Below, in pieces: positions 44,345 to 53,578 of a DNA stretch of 64,000 nt; position 1 is the first letter of the stretch, and each line of letters opens with the position of its first letter. The notes below the pieces were generated by a model that saw only the letters and a program-made list of their open reading frames with translations, made no database searches and had not been told where the DNA came from. Where the stretch lies: positions 124,001 to 188,000 of the forward strand of contig NZ_CBYM010000002.1 in the NCBI RefSeq assembly GCF_000577815.1, written 5' to 3'. Source of the DNA: Clostridium saudiense (GTDB taxonomy: Bacteria > Bacillota > Clostridia > Clostridiales > Clostridiaceae). Both the position numbers and the translations under genes were made by a program.

Positions 44345-45026
44345 CCTCTTCGCCCCTCCATCTATATCCAAATCCCCATATAGTTTCTATGTATCCTTGT
44401 TTTGATGAAGATGATTCTATTTTACTTCTTAATCTTCTTATATTAACATCAACAATTTTAGGATCCGCAATATAATTTTCTCCCCAAATTAAATCCATTA
44501 ATTCATCCCTAGAAAATGCCTTCTCTGGATTTTCTAAAAATAATTTTATTATAGAATATTCTTTAGGTGTTAAATCAATTTCTTTATCTGATTTAAATAC
44601 TTTTTTTGCATAAGTATCTATTTTAAATCTTCCTTGCTCTATAGTTCTTTTTTCTTCTTCATCACCAATTCTTCTTAATATTGCCTTTATTCTTAATAAA
44701 AGCTCCATAGGATTAAATGGCTTTACAATATAATCATCTGCTCCATATTCTAATCCTGTTATTTTATCAATGTCTTGACTCTTTGCTGTAAGCATAATAA
44801 TCCCTATATTCTTTTCTTCTTCTCTAATTCTTTTACATACATTAAAGCCATCTATTCCTGGCAACATTACATCAAGTATTACTATTGCAGGTTTTTCATT
44901 AATAGCTATTTTTATACCATCCTCTCCATTATCTACCTCAATAACCTCATATCCATTTCTCTTCAAATTTATTTTTAAAAATCCTCTTATACTTTCTTCA
45001 TCTTCAACTATTAATATCTTTTTCAT
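44325..45026 (-). CDS. OmpR/PhoB-family response regulator
   Basis: A 233-residue regulator: receiver domain with phospho-acceptor Asp in VILDVMLPG (D52 region), the Thr/Lys pair in LTAK and IVKPF, and a C-terminal winged helix (DLTPKEYSIIKLFLENPEKAFSRDELMDLIWGENYIADPKIVDVNIRRLRSKIE). GTGAGGAA precedes ATG 45026, chosen over an ATG 21 bases upstream. It is first of the RR-HK-lipoprotein operon and should be phosphorylated by the kinase that follows. Target genes are unknown. The adjacent polysaccharide deacetylase would be a natural candidate. Confidence 0.9.
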   Translation of the reverse strand: MKKILIVEDEESIRGFLKINLKRNGYEVIEVDNGEDGIKIAINEKPAIVILDVMLPGIDGFNVCKRIREEEKNIGIIMLTAKSQDIDKITGLEYGADDYIVKPFNPMELLLRIKAILRRIGDEEEKRTIEQGRFKIDTYAKKVFKSDKEIDLTPKEYSIIKLFLENPEKAFSRDELMDLIWGENYIADPKIVDVNIRRLRSKIESSSSKQGYIETIWGFGYRWRGEEVEEHKK

Positions 45027-45093
45027 TATTTCCTCACAAATATACATTATTATAATCTGTTATTTATAATTTGAATTTTATGCAAATAAAATA

Positions 45094-45118
45094 CTGGATA
45101 AAATTTGTATTTATCCAG
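45094..45118 (-). terminator. Terminator of the deacetylase gene
   Basis: CTGGATAAA pairs with TTTATCCAG, with a T-rich tail. Confidence 0.7.
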
Positions 45119-45123
45119 CATTT

Positions 45124-46047
45124 TTATTTTAAAGTTCTAAATTCATATCCTAAAGACTTTAAATAGTCTATACTTTGTTGTAATGATTCTGCCGTAGTAG
45201 GTTTTGCATCAGTATCATGCATTAAAACAACTAAAACATCATCATTTCCACATAAATTGGTTATTGTTTCTTTTAATCTATTAATTAATTGCTCAACAGT
45301 TTTACCATTTCCTTCAGCATCTCCATTTAAAACATTCCAATCTATATAAGTATATCCATGTTGTTCTAGAACCGGATCAAGATTTCCTGTCTTCCATGAC
45401 ATATGCCCTCCTGGGAATCTAATCACTTTAGTACTAAAATCATCTCCTAAAACTGATTTCATTACATTCTCTGATTTTTCCATATCATTTATAAATGCTG
45501 TAGTATCAGCAACTCTTCCTGGATATAAAATACTATAATTATGACAATATCCATGATTTCCAATAGCATGACCTTCTTTTACCATCTCCTTTAATAACTC
45601 TTTTTGAGTATCACTCTTTTCAACATTACTACCTAACACAAAAAATGTGGCCTTAATCTCATTATTTCTTAGAGTTTCTAATATTTTTGGAGTTGTTTCA
45701 ATTGAAGGACCATCATCAAATGTTAAATATGCAATTTTCTTTCCATCTGTTCTTAGATAATTCCACTTATTTAACATATTTTCAATTTCTCTAGCATTAT
45801 CTGCGTTTATATCATTTTCATAACTTGTATATGTTAATCTTTCTTCTGATGAATTTGAATCTCTTCCATCATTTTCTTCCATTCCTAATTCTGTGCCTTG
45901 CTTCGCACTTACTTGCTTGGCTTCATCCTTATTAATATTCAAAGCAATTACCCCAATTAAAATTACTACTGTAATTGCTAAAACTCCAATAAGTATTTTC
46001 TGATTCTTACTACTATCTTTATTGGTAATTCTCTTTGAATTTCTCAT
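45124..46047 (-). CDS. Polysaccharide deacetylase (NodB domain)
   Basis: A 307-residue membrane-anchored enzyme. TM helix (about 18-40), a linker, then the NodB fold: TFDDGP (motif 1, general-base Asp pair), NHGYCH (motif 2, metal His), IRFPGGHMSW (motif 3), DWN (motif 4) and LMHDT (motif 5). It removes acetyl groups from peptidoglycan N-acetylglucosamine or another wall glycan outside the cell, which raises lysozyme resistance. The ATG follows AGGGGGCAG at some distance. It sits next to the two-component operon and near LCP and LysM genes. Confidence 0.88.
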   Translation of the reverse strand: MRNSKRITNKDSSKNQKILIGVLAITVVILIGVIALNINKDEAKQVSAKQGTELGMEENDGRDSNSSEERLTYTSYENDINADNAREIENMLNKWNYLRTDGKKIAYLTFDDGPSIETTPKILETLRNNEIKATFFVLGSNVEKSDTQKELLKEMVKEGHAIGNHGYCHNYSILYPGRVADTTAFINDMEKSENVMKSVLGDDFSTKVIRFPGGHMSWKTGNLDPVLEQHGYTYIDWNVLNGDAEGNGKTVEQLINRLKETITNLCGNDDVLVVLMHDTDAKPTTAESLQQSIDYLKSLGYEFRTLK

Positions 46048-46218
46048 TACTCAAACTGCCCCCTAGTTTTTTCTACTATCATTTATACCTTTATTATAAC
46101 TATATATACACACAATTAAATTACAAAATAGTTACAAAAACATCACATTTAGCATTTATTTTTAAATACCTATATATTTTTTTGCATTTTTCCTCATTAA
46201 TATTCCCTATATAATAGA

Positions 46219-46259
46219 ATAAGTTAGCACTATTATTTTTTCAATAGTGCTAACTTATT
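46219..46259 (-). terminator. Terminator of the ECF operon
   Basis: AATAAGTTAGCACTATT and its exact complement (17 bp) downstream of ecfT. Confidence 0.9.
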
Positions 46260-46264
46260 ATTCT

Positions 46265-47092
46265 TTAAATAAATGGATTATAAAAACGTCCGCCATTAAT
46301 TACTGTTGCAATAATAGCTATTACTAATATTATACTAACTAATATTATTGTTATATAATCTCCTTTTTTAAACGGCCTACCATTATACCAAGTACGCTTC
46401 TTATTACTACCAAATGCTCTTAATTCCATAGCTGAACTTATAGTTTCTATTCTCTCTAAACTTGAGAATATTAATGGCATTAATATAGATGCTGAATTTT
46501 TAATTCTTTTACCTATTTTTTCTTTCTTAGACATATCTATTCCCCTAGCTTGTTGTGCAAATGATATATCTTGATAATCACGTTGAACATCTGGTATATA
46601 TCTTAATGCTATAGAAACCGAATATGCTATTTTATAGCTTACACCTATTTTATTTAATGATGATGCAAACTCACTTGGATTAGTTGCTACCATAAATAAT
46701 AAGGCCATTGGTATTATAGAAAAATACTTTAATGTTATGTTAAATTGATAAAATAGTTGTTGTGCAGTTACTGTATATGGTCCTGCAATCTTAAATAAAT
46801 CAGTTCTACTTCCATATATCGCAACCCCTTCATATGGCGAGAATATAAAAATAGCTAAATTATTTAGTAATAAAAATATTAATATGAAATATAAAACAAA
46901 TGAAATTTGTTTGAATTCTACTTTTGAAATTTTAAATACAATTATACTTATAACAAACATTCCTAAAAGTACACGTGTATCGTATGTAACCATTGAAGCT
47001 ACTGCCCAAATAATTAAGGCAATTAGTTTTGATGCCCCTGTTAGTCTATGAATCGGTGAATCTATATCTGAATATCCAATCATCGTACTCAT
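46265..47092 (-). CDS. ecfT: ECF transporter transmembrane component (EcfT)
   Basis: A 275-residue membrane protein of the ECF T-component family. It has five to six helices, a first motif DIDSPIHRLTGASKLIALIIW, the coupling Ala-Arg-Gly motif ARGIDMSKKEKIG (about 178), and LIFSSLERIETISSAMELRAFGSNKKRTWY, the second coupling helix (ARG-like LRAFG). It connects the ATPase dimer with the S component. It overlaps the ATPase gene by 4 bases and ends the SAM-hydroxide-adenosyltransferase-ECF unit. Confidence 0.88.
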   Translation of the reverse strand: MSTMIGYSDIDSPIHRLTGASKLIALIIWAVASMVTYDTRVLLGMFVISIIVFKISKVEFKQISFVLYFILIFLLLNNLAIFIFSPYEGVAIYGSRTDLFKIAGPYTVTAQQLFYQFNITLKYFSIIPMALLFMVATNPSEFASSLNKIGVSYKIAYSVSIALRYIPDVQRDYQDISFAQQARGIDMSKKEKIGKRIKNSASILMPLIFSSLERIETISSAMELRAFGSNKKRTWYNGRPFKKGDYITIILVSIILVIAIIATVINGGRFYNPFI

Positions 47093-48795
47093 ATTCTTCT
47101 AATCCTCCTATCGTAATCAATAAACTTCTTAACAAACATTCTTGGATTTTCTAGTTTAGCCTTTACAGCTAATTCATATAAAGATGTTTCCTTTAAATTT
47201 GCTTTATTGATTACTTCTTCATCTGTAAGAACATTAGCTGCAATATCCTCAGCTAATTTTAATCCATTTGATAGTACTATTGCTCTGTTAGTATATTCAA
47301 GCATTAGATGCATATCATGAGTTATCATTACTATAGTTACACCTTTTTTATTTAATTCTTTTAAGAATTCCATAATTTCAGTGTAATGTTTAAAGTCCTG
47401 ACCTGCTGTAGGCTCATCTAAAATAATAACTTCCGGATTTAATACTAATATTGATGCTATTGTAACACGTTTCTTTTGTCCAAAGCTTAAAGCTGATATT
47501 GGCCAATTACGGAATTCGTATAATCCACAAATCTTTAGCGTCTCAAATACTCTATTTTTAATTTCTTCTTCAGGAACTCCTCTAACCTTAAGTCCTAAAG
47601 CTACTTCATCAAAAATCATAGTTTTAGATATCATTTGATTTGGATTTTGCATTACAATACCTATTTTTTCTGCACGTTCTTTAATAGTATCATTTATTAA
47701 ATCTCTACCATCAAATAATATTTGACCTTCTGTTGGCTTATAAAAACCACATATTAATTTAGAAATAGTTGATTTACCTGCTCCATTTCTTCCTACGATA
47801 CTAACCATTTCACCTTTATTAACCTTAAATGAAACACCATGTAATATTTCTTTTCCACTTTCATACGAGAACTTTACATCCTTCATTTCAAGGATAGCTT
47901 CACCTGTTGTTTGCTTTTCCTCTTCAGAAGTTTCTTCATACCAAGTTTTTAATTTTTCTCTGCATAAATCTATATTTAAAGTATCAATATGTTCTGGTTT
48001 CATTTCTGGAGTAATTGTACATCCTGCATATTTTAAAGCTGTAATATATAATGGTTCACGTATTCCAGTTTCAGATAAAATATTTGAACTTAATAATTCT
48101 GCTGGAGTTATATCCGCAGCTATTTCACCATTATTAACAACAATTACTCTATCCACAGCACAATGTAATACATCTTCTAATCTATGTTCTATTATTAATA
48201 TAGTCTTTTTAGTTTCCTTTTGAATTTGATCTATTAACTCAATTGCACTTTTTCCTGTTGCAGGATCTAAGCTTGCAAGTGGCTCATCAAATAAAAGTAT
48301 ATCAACATCTCCAACCATAACTCCAGCTAATGTAACACGTTGTTTTTGTCCACCTGACAAACTATATGGTGCAGCATTTAAATGAGTGTCTATTCCAACA
48401 ATTTCAGAAACAATTTTAACTTTTTCTTTCATTTCTTCTTGAGATACACAATCATTCTCTAACTTAAAAGCTATATCTTCTCCAACTGTCAATCCTATAA
48501 ACTGTCCATCAGGGTCTTGAAGTACAGTTCCTACTGAATTTGACAACTCAAATATACTCATTTCCTTAGTTTCTTTGCCTTTAACTTTTAAACTTCCAGA
48601 AATTTTACCTTCATTAGAAAATGGTACAATCCCATTTATACAATTCGAAAGAGTACTTTTACCTGATCCTGACGGCCCTACTATAAGCACCTTTTCTCCT
48701 TCATATATAGTTAAATTTATGTTATTTAATGTTGGCTTTGCTTGAGCTCTGTATTGAAAAGAAAAATCCACGAACTCAATTACAGGTTTTTTCAT
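47089..48795 (-). CDS. ECF transporter ATPase, two fused A components
   Basis: A 568-residue protein with two complete ABC ATPase domains in one chain, like YkoD. Domain 1: GPSGSGKST, LQDPDGQF, SLSGGQKQRVTLAGVM, ILLFDEPLASLD. Domain 2: GRNGAGKST, MQNPNQMISK, LSFGQKKRVTIASILV (degenerate Gly: SFGQ), VIILDEPTAGQD. Both have a switch His (IEHRLEDV, ITHDMHLML). It powers uptake of the substrate bound by the upstream S component. GGGAGA precedes the ATG. A terminator-like hairpin separates it from the S gene. Confidence 0.9.
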   Translation of the reverse strand: MKKPVIEFVDFSFQYRAQAKPTLNNINLTIYEGEKVLIVGPSGSGKSTLSNCINGIVPFSNEGKISGSLKVKGKETKEMSIFELSNSVGTVLQDPDGQFIGLTVGEDIAFKLENDCVSQEEMKEKVKIVSEIVGIDTHLNAAPYSLSGGQKQRVTLAGVMVGDVDILLFDEPLASLDPATGKSAIELIDQIQKETKKTILIIEHRLEDVLHCAVDRVIVVNNGEIAADITPAELLSSNILSETGIREPLYITALKYAGCTITPEMKPEHIDTLNIDLCREKLKTWYEETSEEEKQTTGEAILEMKDVKFSYESGKEILHGVSFKVNKGEMVSIVGRNGAGKSTISKLICGFYKPTEGQILFDGRDLINDTIKERAEKIGIVMQNPNQMISKTMIFDEVALGLKVRGVPEEEIKNRVFETLKICGLYEFRNWPISALSFGQKKRVTIASILVLNPEVIILDEPTAGQDFKHYTEIMEFLKELNKKGVTIVMITHDMHLMLEYTNRAIVLSNGLKLAEDIAANVLTDEEVINKANLKETSLYELAVKAKLENPRMFVKKFIDYDRRIRRI

Positions 48796-49010
48796 AGCAA
48801 ATCTCCCTCGTTTTTTATGTAAATTACAATTTATTAATTATTATTTAATTTTTTTATTATCTTATTTTAATAAACTACTTACTATTACTTTATTCGCTTT
48901 TAGTGCTTAAATTTTTTATAGCAAAGTCTAAGTAATAATCTACATTAAAGATAATACTATATTTTTAATCATATGTATATTATGAAACAAATTCTTTTTT
49001 AAATTAACTA

Positions 49011-49044
49011 AAAATACCAGAGACATAAAGTCTCCGGTATTTTA
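49011..49044 (-). terminator. Hairpin between the S and A component genes
   Basis: AAATACC/GGTATTT with inner AGAC/GTCT. A T run follows on the minus strand, so the upstream genes may be made in excess of the A and T components. Confidence 0.65.
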
Positions 49045-49051
49045 ATAGATA

Positions 49052-49603
49052 TTATTCTCTATCTAAGCTTCCCTTTTTAACTCTAGTCTTAGAATAAGTA
49101 TATAATAATATAGTACCTAATATTCCAACTGTAATCGCATTTGAAGCCCCTGCTACAGCACCTTGTAAATAAACTTTCTTAGCTGGTTCAGCATATATAA
49201 GTATATCTAATGTTGGTGCAATTAAAAGCCATGCTATTGCATTAGCCACAACTTGGTAAATATTAAATAATATCATTTGTTTTTTACCAAATTCACCTTC
49301 ATTAACCTTTAATCTTTTCCATGCTAACCCAATTATAAGTCCTATTGAAGCTGAAGCAATAACCCAGCTAAACCATGGTGAACCATAGAAAACTAAGTCT
49401 TTTAATGCATGTCCTATGAACCCAATAGCAACCCCTGCAATTGGTCCATATAAAACTGCCATTAATGCTAAAAATGCATAGCATGTTTCAATATTAGTAT
49501 TTGGTATTCCAGATGGAATAGACCCAAAACGACCTAATATCATAAATACTGCAGCACCAATACCAATTGCCACAATTGTTTTAATTGATAATTTGTTACC
49601 CAT
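49052..49603 (-). CDS. ECF transporter S component (UPF0397-type)
   Basis: A 183-residue membrane protein with five to six helices. Residues 1-80 ([74 protein letters not shown]) match the UPF0397 S-component family closely. S components bind the vitamin or nucleoside substrate at nanomolar affinity. Here the neighbouring SAM hydroxide adenosyltransferase, which releases adenosine, makes a nucleoside or methionine-related substrate attractive, but the substrate is not known. Confidence 0.82.
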   Translation of the reverse strand: MGNKLSIKTIVAIGIGAAVFMILGRFGSIPSGIPNTNIETCYAFLALMAVLYGPIAGVAIGFIGHALKDLVFYGSPWFSWVIASASIGLIIGLAWKRLKVNEGEFGKKQMILFNIYQVVANAIAWLLIAPTLDILIYAEPAKKVYLQGAVAGASNAITVGILGTILLYTYSKTRVKKGSLDRE

Positions 49604-49645
49604 ATTATTTCCTCCTTCTCAATATACTATATGATACTTTAAATT

Positions 49646-50503
49646 TTATTCATAAACTACTCTTGGAGCCTTTCTAATAGAAATTATCCAATTAGTTCCT
49701 GTTTGTATGTTATATGCTTTTGAGAAAGAACCTTGATTTATAGCAACTGCTAAGTTATCTAATGAATTAACATATACTAAAGTCTCCCCAACATGAACGT
49801 CTGCAAATGATTTTGCATATACCATTATATTTCTGTAAACTTCTCTTGTATCATTCTTTATTGCAACTTCTACTCTATCGCCATACTTGATACCTAAACT
49901 AGTAAATAACTCTCTTCCGATGTTTGTCCAAAGACTTCCGAATCTAACATCTAAAACATCAATTGTTCCAGTTACCATATCATTATTCTTTGTTGATTCA
50001 ACTACTGGTAATTCAACTATATCTTCAACTGGAATTTCTGGTCCAACTTGTTCAAAATCTATAACTCCAGCAGCAAGTCTAGCACCTGTATAAGCATATA
50101 TATCTCTTCCATGGAATGTATATGATGCTCCTGAATTAGGTAATCTATTTATAGTTTCATCTATTTCTCTTGCTTCTACAATTCCACACATACGTTTAAT
50201 ATGAGTTAATGTTCCATTGTCCGGTGTTATTATGTATTGCCCTTTTGCAGTCTTAACCCCAATACTTTTTCTATTAGAACCTACTCCTGGATCTACTACA
50301 GAAACAAATACACTTCCTTCTGGCCAATAAACTACAGTTTGTATTAGTCTATATGACGCCTCCCAGATATTGTATTGTGGTATTTCATGAGTTAAATCAA
50401 ATAATTGTAATGTTTTATCTACAGAGTATGCAACTCCATACATAGCACTAACAGCTCCATCCGCTATACCAAAATCTGATTGAAATACTAAAGCATTTTT
50501 CAT
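49646..50503 (-). CDS. SAM hydroxide adenosyltransferase (DUF62)
   Basis: A 285-residue cytoplasmic enzyme that splits S-adenosylmethionine with water to adenosine and methionine. It has the DUF62 pattern: ALVFQSDFGIADGAVSAMYGV, IFVSVVDPGVGSNRKSIGVKTAKGQYIITPDNGTLTH (the catalytic Asp and loop) and YTFHGRDIYAYTGARLAAG. No Gly/Ser change to the chlorinase type was noted. Strong GGAGG precedes the ATG. It heads the unit with the ECF S, A and T components, and its promoter region contains ACGAACATT and the TGTCGAA motif shared with the purine permease. Confidence 0.82.
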   Translation of the reverse strand: MKNALVFQSDFGIADGAVSAMYGVAYSVDKTLQLFDLTHEIPQYNIWEASYRLIQTVVYWPEGSVFVSVVDPGVGSNRKSIGVKTAKGQYIITPDNGTLTHIKRMCGIVEAREIDETINRLPNSGASYTFHGRDIYAYTGARLAAGVIDFEQVGPEIPVEDIVELPVVESTKNNDMVTGTIDVLDVRFGSLWTNIGRELFTSLGIKYGDRVEVAIKNDTREVYRNIMVYAKSFADVHVGETLVYVNSLDNLAVAINQGSFSKAYNIQTGTNWIISIRKAPRVVYE

Positions 50504-50525
50504 AATATAAGCCTCCTGAAAATTA

Positions 50526-50607
50526 TGTCGAATTTTATTATACCTTTAGTATAAACACGAATCATATTTTAATCAACTTATTTTTTATTCGCATTTTAAC
50601 GAACATT
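50526..50607 (-). promoter_or_regulatory. CGAA-rich promoter region (possible PurR-type control)
   Basis: TGTCGAATTTTATTATAC (50526-50543) repeats the purine-permease promoter element, and ACGAACATT occurs at 50599-50607. A further CGAA word lies between. This is inferred from shared words only. Confidence 0.35.
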
Positions 50608-50714
50608 AATCTTTTTCTTTTTCTAGACAATGCTTTCTAATTATACTTTTTTATTAGTTAGTAGTCAATAAATTTATCTATTTGTAATTGAATACTATTC
50701 TTTACAAGAAAAAA

Positions 50715-50734
50715 GGAAACCTTTTTAGGTTTCC
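50715..50734 (-). terminator. Terminator of galK
   Basis: GGAAACC and GGTTTCC arms. T6 follows on the minus strand. Confidence 0.75.
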
Positions 50735-50753
50735 AATAATTTTATATGTTTTG

Positions 50754-51920
50754 CTAATTAAGCACATGAGTTCCTTCACCTATATTACTTGTATAGAATG
50801 ATGGTTTAATTTTTGTAACCTCTTCATATGCTACAGATACTTTTTCTTTGAATTCAATTACTTTAGCATTATCAACCAAAGCTATTGCACATCCTCCAAA
50901 TCCAGCACCTGTCATTCTAGCGCCAATACAGCCTTCAATCTTTAAAGCTTCATGAACTAAAGTATCAAGATGAATCCCTGTAACTTCATAATCTTTTTCA
51001 AGAGACATATGTGAAGCTGTTAAAAGTTCTCCAAAGCCTAAGATATCATTATTCTTAAGCATTTCCATACTCATTTTAACTCTTTCATTTTCACTAACAA
51101 CATGTACGGCTCTTCTTTTTATAGTTTCATCAGTGATGAATTTTTCTATATCATCTAAAGTTGCTTGGCATAGATTTTCTAATTTTCTTTCTTTATTACT
51201 ATTTATAATAGCAAGCGCCTTTTCACATTCGGCTCTTCTTTCATTGTACTTTGAATCTGCAAGTTCTCTCCTCTTGTTAGTACTCATTATTACTAAGCTA
51301 TATTCACCTAAATTTAATGGAGCATATTCATAATAAAGAGAAGCGCAATCTAATAATATTGCATGATCCTTCTTTCCTACAGCTACTGCAAATTGATCCA
51401 TTATTCCACAATTAACACCTACAAATTCATTCTCTACCTTTTGACAAAGCTTAGCTACTTCAACTCTATCAATTTTTTCTGGATTTTCTAAATAAAGAAT
51501 AATATATGCCATTAAAACTTCAAGCGCAGCTGAAGATGAAAGTCCAGCACCATCTGGAATATTACTAAATAGCACAATATCCATTCCTGGTACCTTATGC
51601 CCTAAATCCTTAAGTTCTTTGATAACTCCCTTCGGGTAATTACCCCAATCATCTTCCTTCTTATATACTAATTCATTATCTAAATCTATAATAACTTCAC
51701 CAGCAACATTTTTTGATCTCATTCTTATTTTACTATCATCTCTTAATGCTAATGCAGCATAAATACCAACAGTAAGTGCTCCTGGAAATACAAATCCACC
51801 ATTATAATCTATATGTTCTCCAATTAAATTAACTCTTCCTGGCGATAAGAAAGTTTTTATCTCTCTATCATCTACACCATATTCATTTTTAAATAACTGT
51901 AACATTTCTTCTCTATTCAT
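50754..51920 (-). CDS. galK: Galactokinase
   Basis: A 388-residue cytoplasmic GHMP kinase that phosphorylates galactose at C1. It has the GalK signature PGRVNLIGEHIDYNGG (27-42), the ATP loop GAGLSSSAALEV, catalytic Asp/Arg in NCGIMDQFAVAVG, and motif 3 MTGAGFGGCAIALV. Length is normal. AGAGAGG precedes the ATG. It is downstream of galT in one transcript with the ROK regulator, and sits with galM (35.5 kb) in the Leloir pathway. Confidence 0.95.
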   Translation of the reverse strand: MNREEMLQLFKNEYGVDDREIKTFLSPGRVNLIGEHIDYNGGFVFPGALTVGIYAALALRDDSKIRMRSKNVAGEVIIDLDNELVYKKEDDWGNYPKGVIKELKDLGHKVPGMDIVLFSNIPDGAGLSSSAALEVLMAYIILYLENPEKIDRVEVAKLCQKVENEFVGVNCGIMDQFAVAVGKKDHAILLDCASLYYEYAPLNLGEYSLVIMSTNKRRELADSKYNERRAECEKALAIINSNKERKLENLCQATLDDIEKFITDETIKRRAVHVVSENERVKMSMEMLKNNDILGFGELLTASHMSLEKDYEVTGIHLDTLVHEALKIEGCIGARMTGAGFGGCAIALVDNAKVIEFKEKVSVAYEEVTKIKPSFYTSNIGEGTHVLN

Positions 51921-51982
51921 TCTCTATTCAACCTCTCTTATAACAATCTATTTATAAAATTAAATAACAAACTTATCACTAT

Positions 51983-53506
51983 CTAAAGTACTTGGTTTAA
52001 GAATTTATCTAGTCCAGCCTGTCCTTTTTTATTTCTCTTAAATACACCAGCATCTTCAAGTACTTTTGAGAATATAAATCCAACTTCCTTTTTAAGCAAT
52101 TCCTTTGCCTCAATATAATTTAATGATGAATTTTCTCTTAACATTTTTTCTATCCATGGAATATGCTTATTAATTTCATTATTTCTTTCTGCTTCTTCTC
52201 TGTTATAATCTAATTCACCACATAGTATATTAGCTATAATATCTAATTCCTTCTCTAATCGTCCTGGTAAAACAGCTAATCCCATAACTTCAATTAATCC
52301 TATATTTTCTTTCTTTATATGATGAAGTTCCTTATGTGGATGGAATATTCCATCTGGATGTTCTGCAGAAGTTCTATTATTTCTTAATACTATATCTAAC
52401 TCAAAAGCATCACCTTTTCTTCTTGCTATTGGTGTTACTGTATTATGAGGTATATCTCCTGAAAATGCTAATATATCATTTTCTTCATCAGAATACATTT
52501 TCCATGCTTCAAATATATCCATTGCTGCATCTATAACTTCATTCTTATTATTTCCCTTAATTCTAACTACAGACATTGGCCATTTAACACTTCCAATTTC
52601 AAGATTTCTATATTTACTACTTTCATAGTATTTTTCTACTTTAGCCTTTTCCATTGGGAATTCATGTCTTCCACCTTGGTAATGATCATGTGTTAATATT
52701 GAACCACCTACTATTGGTAAATCCGCATTTGAACCTATAAAATAATGTGGTAAAACTTCTGTAAATTCAACAAGCCTTTCAATTGAACCTCTTGTTAATT
52801 TCATTGGCTCATGTTCACCACTAAATACAATACAATGCTCATTATAGTAAACATATGGTGAGTATTGCATAAACCACTCTCTATTATCTAAAATCATAGG
52901 TATAATTCTATGATTTTGTCTTGCTGGATGATTTAATCTACCTGCATACCCTACATTTTCTTTACAAAGAAGACATTTTGGATATGTTGATTGTTTCATT
53001 AGCTTAGCTTTTGCAATTTCTTTAGGATCTTTTTCTGGTTTAGATAAATTAACCGTTATTTCTAACTCACCATATTCTGTTTTTGCAGGCCACCAAAGAT
53101 TTTTAGCTATTCTTTCTGTCATAATATAATTTGATGCTTTGCTTAAATCATAAAACCAATCTGTTGCTTTTTCCTTAGATTCATTTTCATACTTATCATA
53201 AAAACTCTTAACAACTTCACTTTCTCTTGGCATTAATAAGCCCATAATCTTAGCATCAAATAAATCTCTATGTGTTGTTGTATTTTCTTCTATTAATCCA
53301 GCCTCAACTGCATAATCTAAAATATTATTTAATATCTTAACAGGTGTCTCTTCAATTACTTCTTCTACTTCACCTTCAAATGGTTCCTCAACTTTCAATA
53401 AATCAATTAATGCATTTCTTGTTGCAATTATGTCCCACTTGGAAATCATTTCCTTACTCAATGCAAATTTTAAAAGCCTCTCAATTTCATACCCAATTTT
53501 ATTCAT
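51983..53506 (-). CDS. galT: UDP-glucose:hexose-1-phosphate uridylyltransferase, type 2
   Basis: A 507-residue enzyme of the large GalT2 family. It swaps UMP between UDP-glucose and galactose-1-phosphate. Visible: PKCLLCKENVGYAGRLNHPARQNHRIIP, a histidine region HDHYQGGRHEFP (the HDHYQGG replaces the HPH triad of the short type) and IPHNTVTPIARRKGDAFELDIVLRNN. GGTGAG precedes ATG 53506, preferred over GTG 53521. It is co-transcribed with galK. The ROK gene lies directly upstream. Confidence 0.93.
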   Translation of the reverse strand: MNKIGYEIERLLKFALSKEMISKWDIIATRNALIDLLKVEEPFEGEVEEVIEETPVKILNNILDYAVEAGLIEENTTTHRDLFDAKIMGLLMPRESEVVKSFYDKYENESKEKATDWFYDLSKASNYIMTERIAKNLWWPAKTEYGELEITVNLSKPEKDPKEIAKAKLMKQSTYPKCLLCKENVGYAGRLNHPARQNHRIIPMILDNREWFMQYSPYVYYNEHCIVFSGEHEPMKLTRGSIERLVEFTEVLPHYFIGSNADLPIVGGSILTHDHYQGGRHEFPMEKAKVEKYYESSKYRNLEIGSVKWPMSVVRIKGNNKNEVIDAAMDIFEAWKMYSDEENDILAFSGDIPHNTVTPIARRKGDAFELDIVLRNNRTSAEHPDGIFHPHKELHHIKKENIGLIEVMGLAVLPGRLEKELDIIANILCGELDYNREEAERNNEINKHIPWIEKMLRENSSLNYIEAKELLKKEVGFIFSKVLEDAGVFKRNKKGQAGLDKFLNQVL

Positions 53507-53578
53507 AATCTCACCATCCACTTTTATTTTTATTTTTTAATTGATTTAACAAACTTTGGTTATTTGTCTATCTCATAT

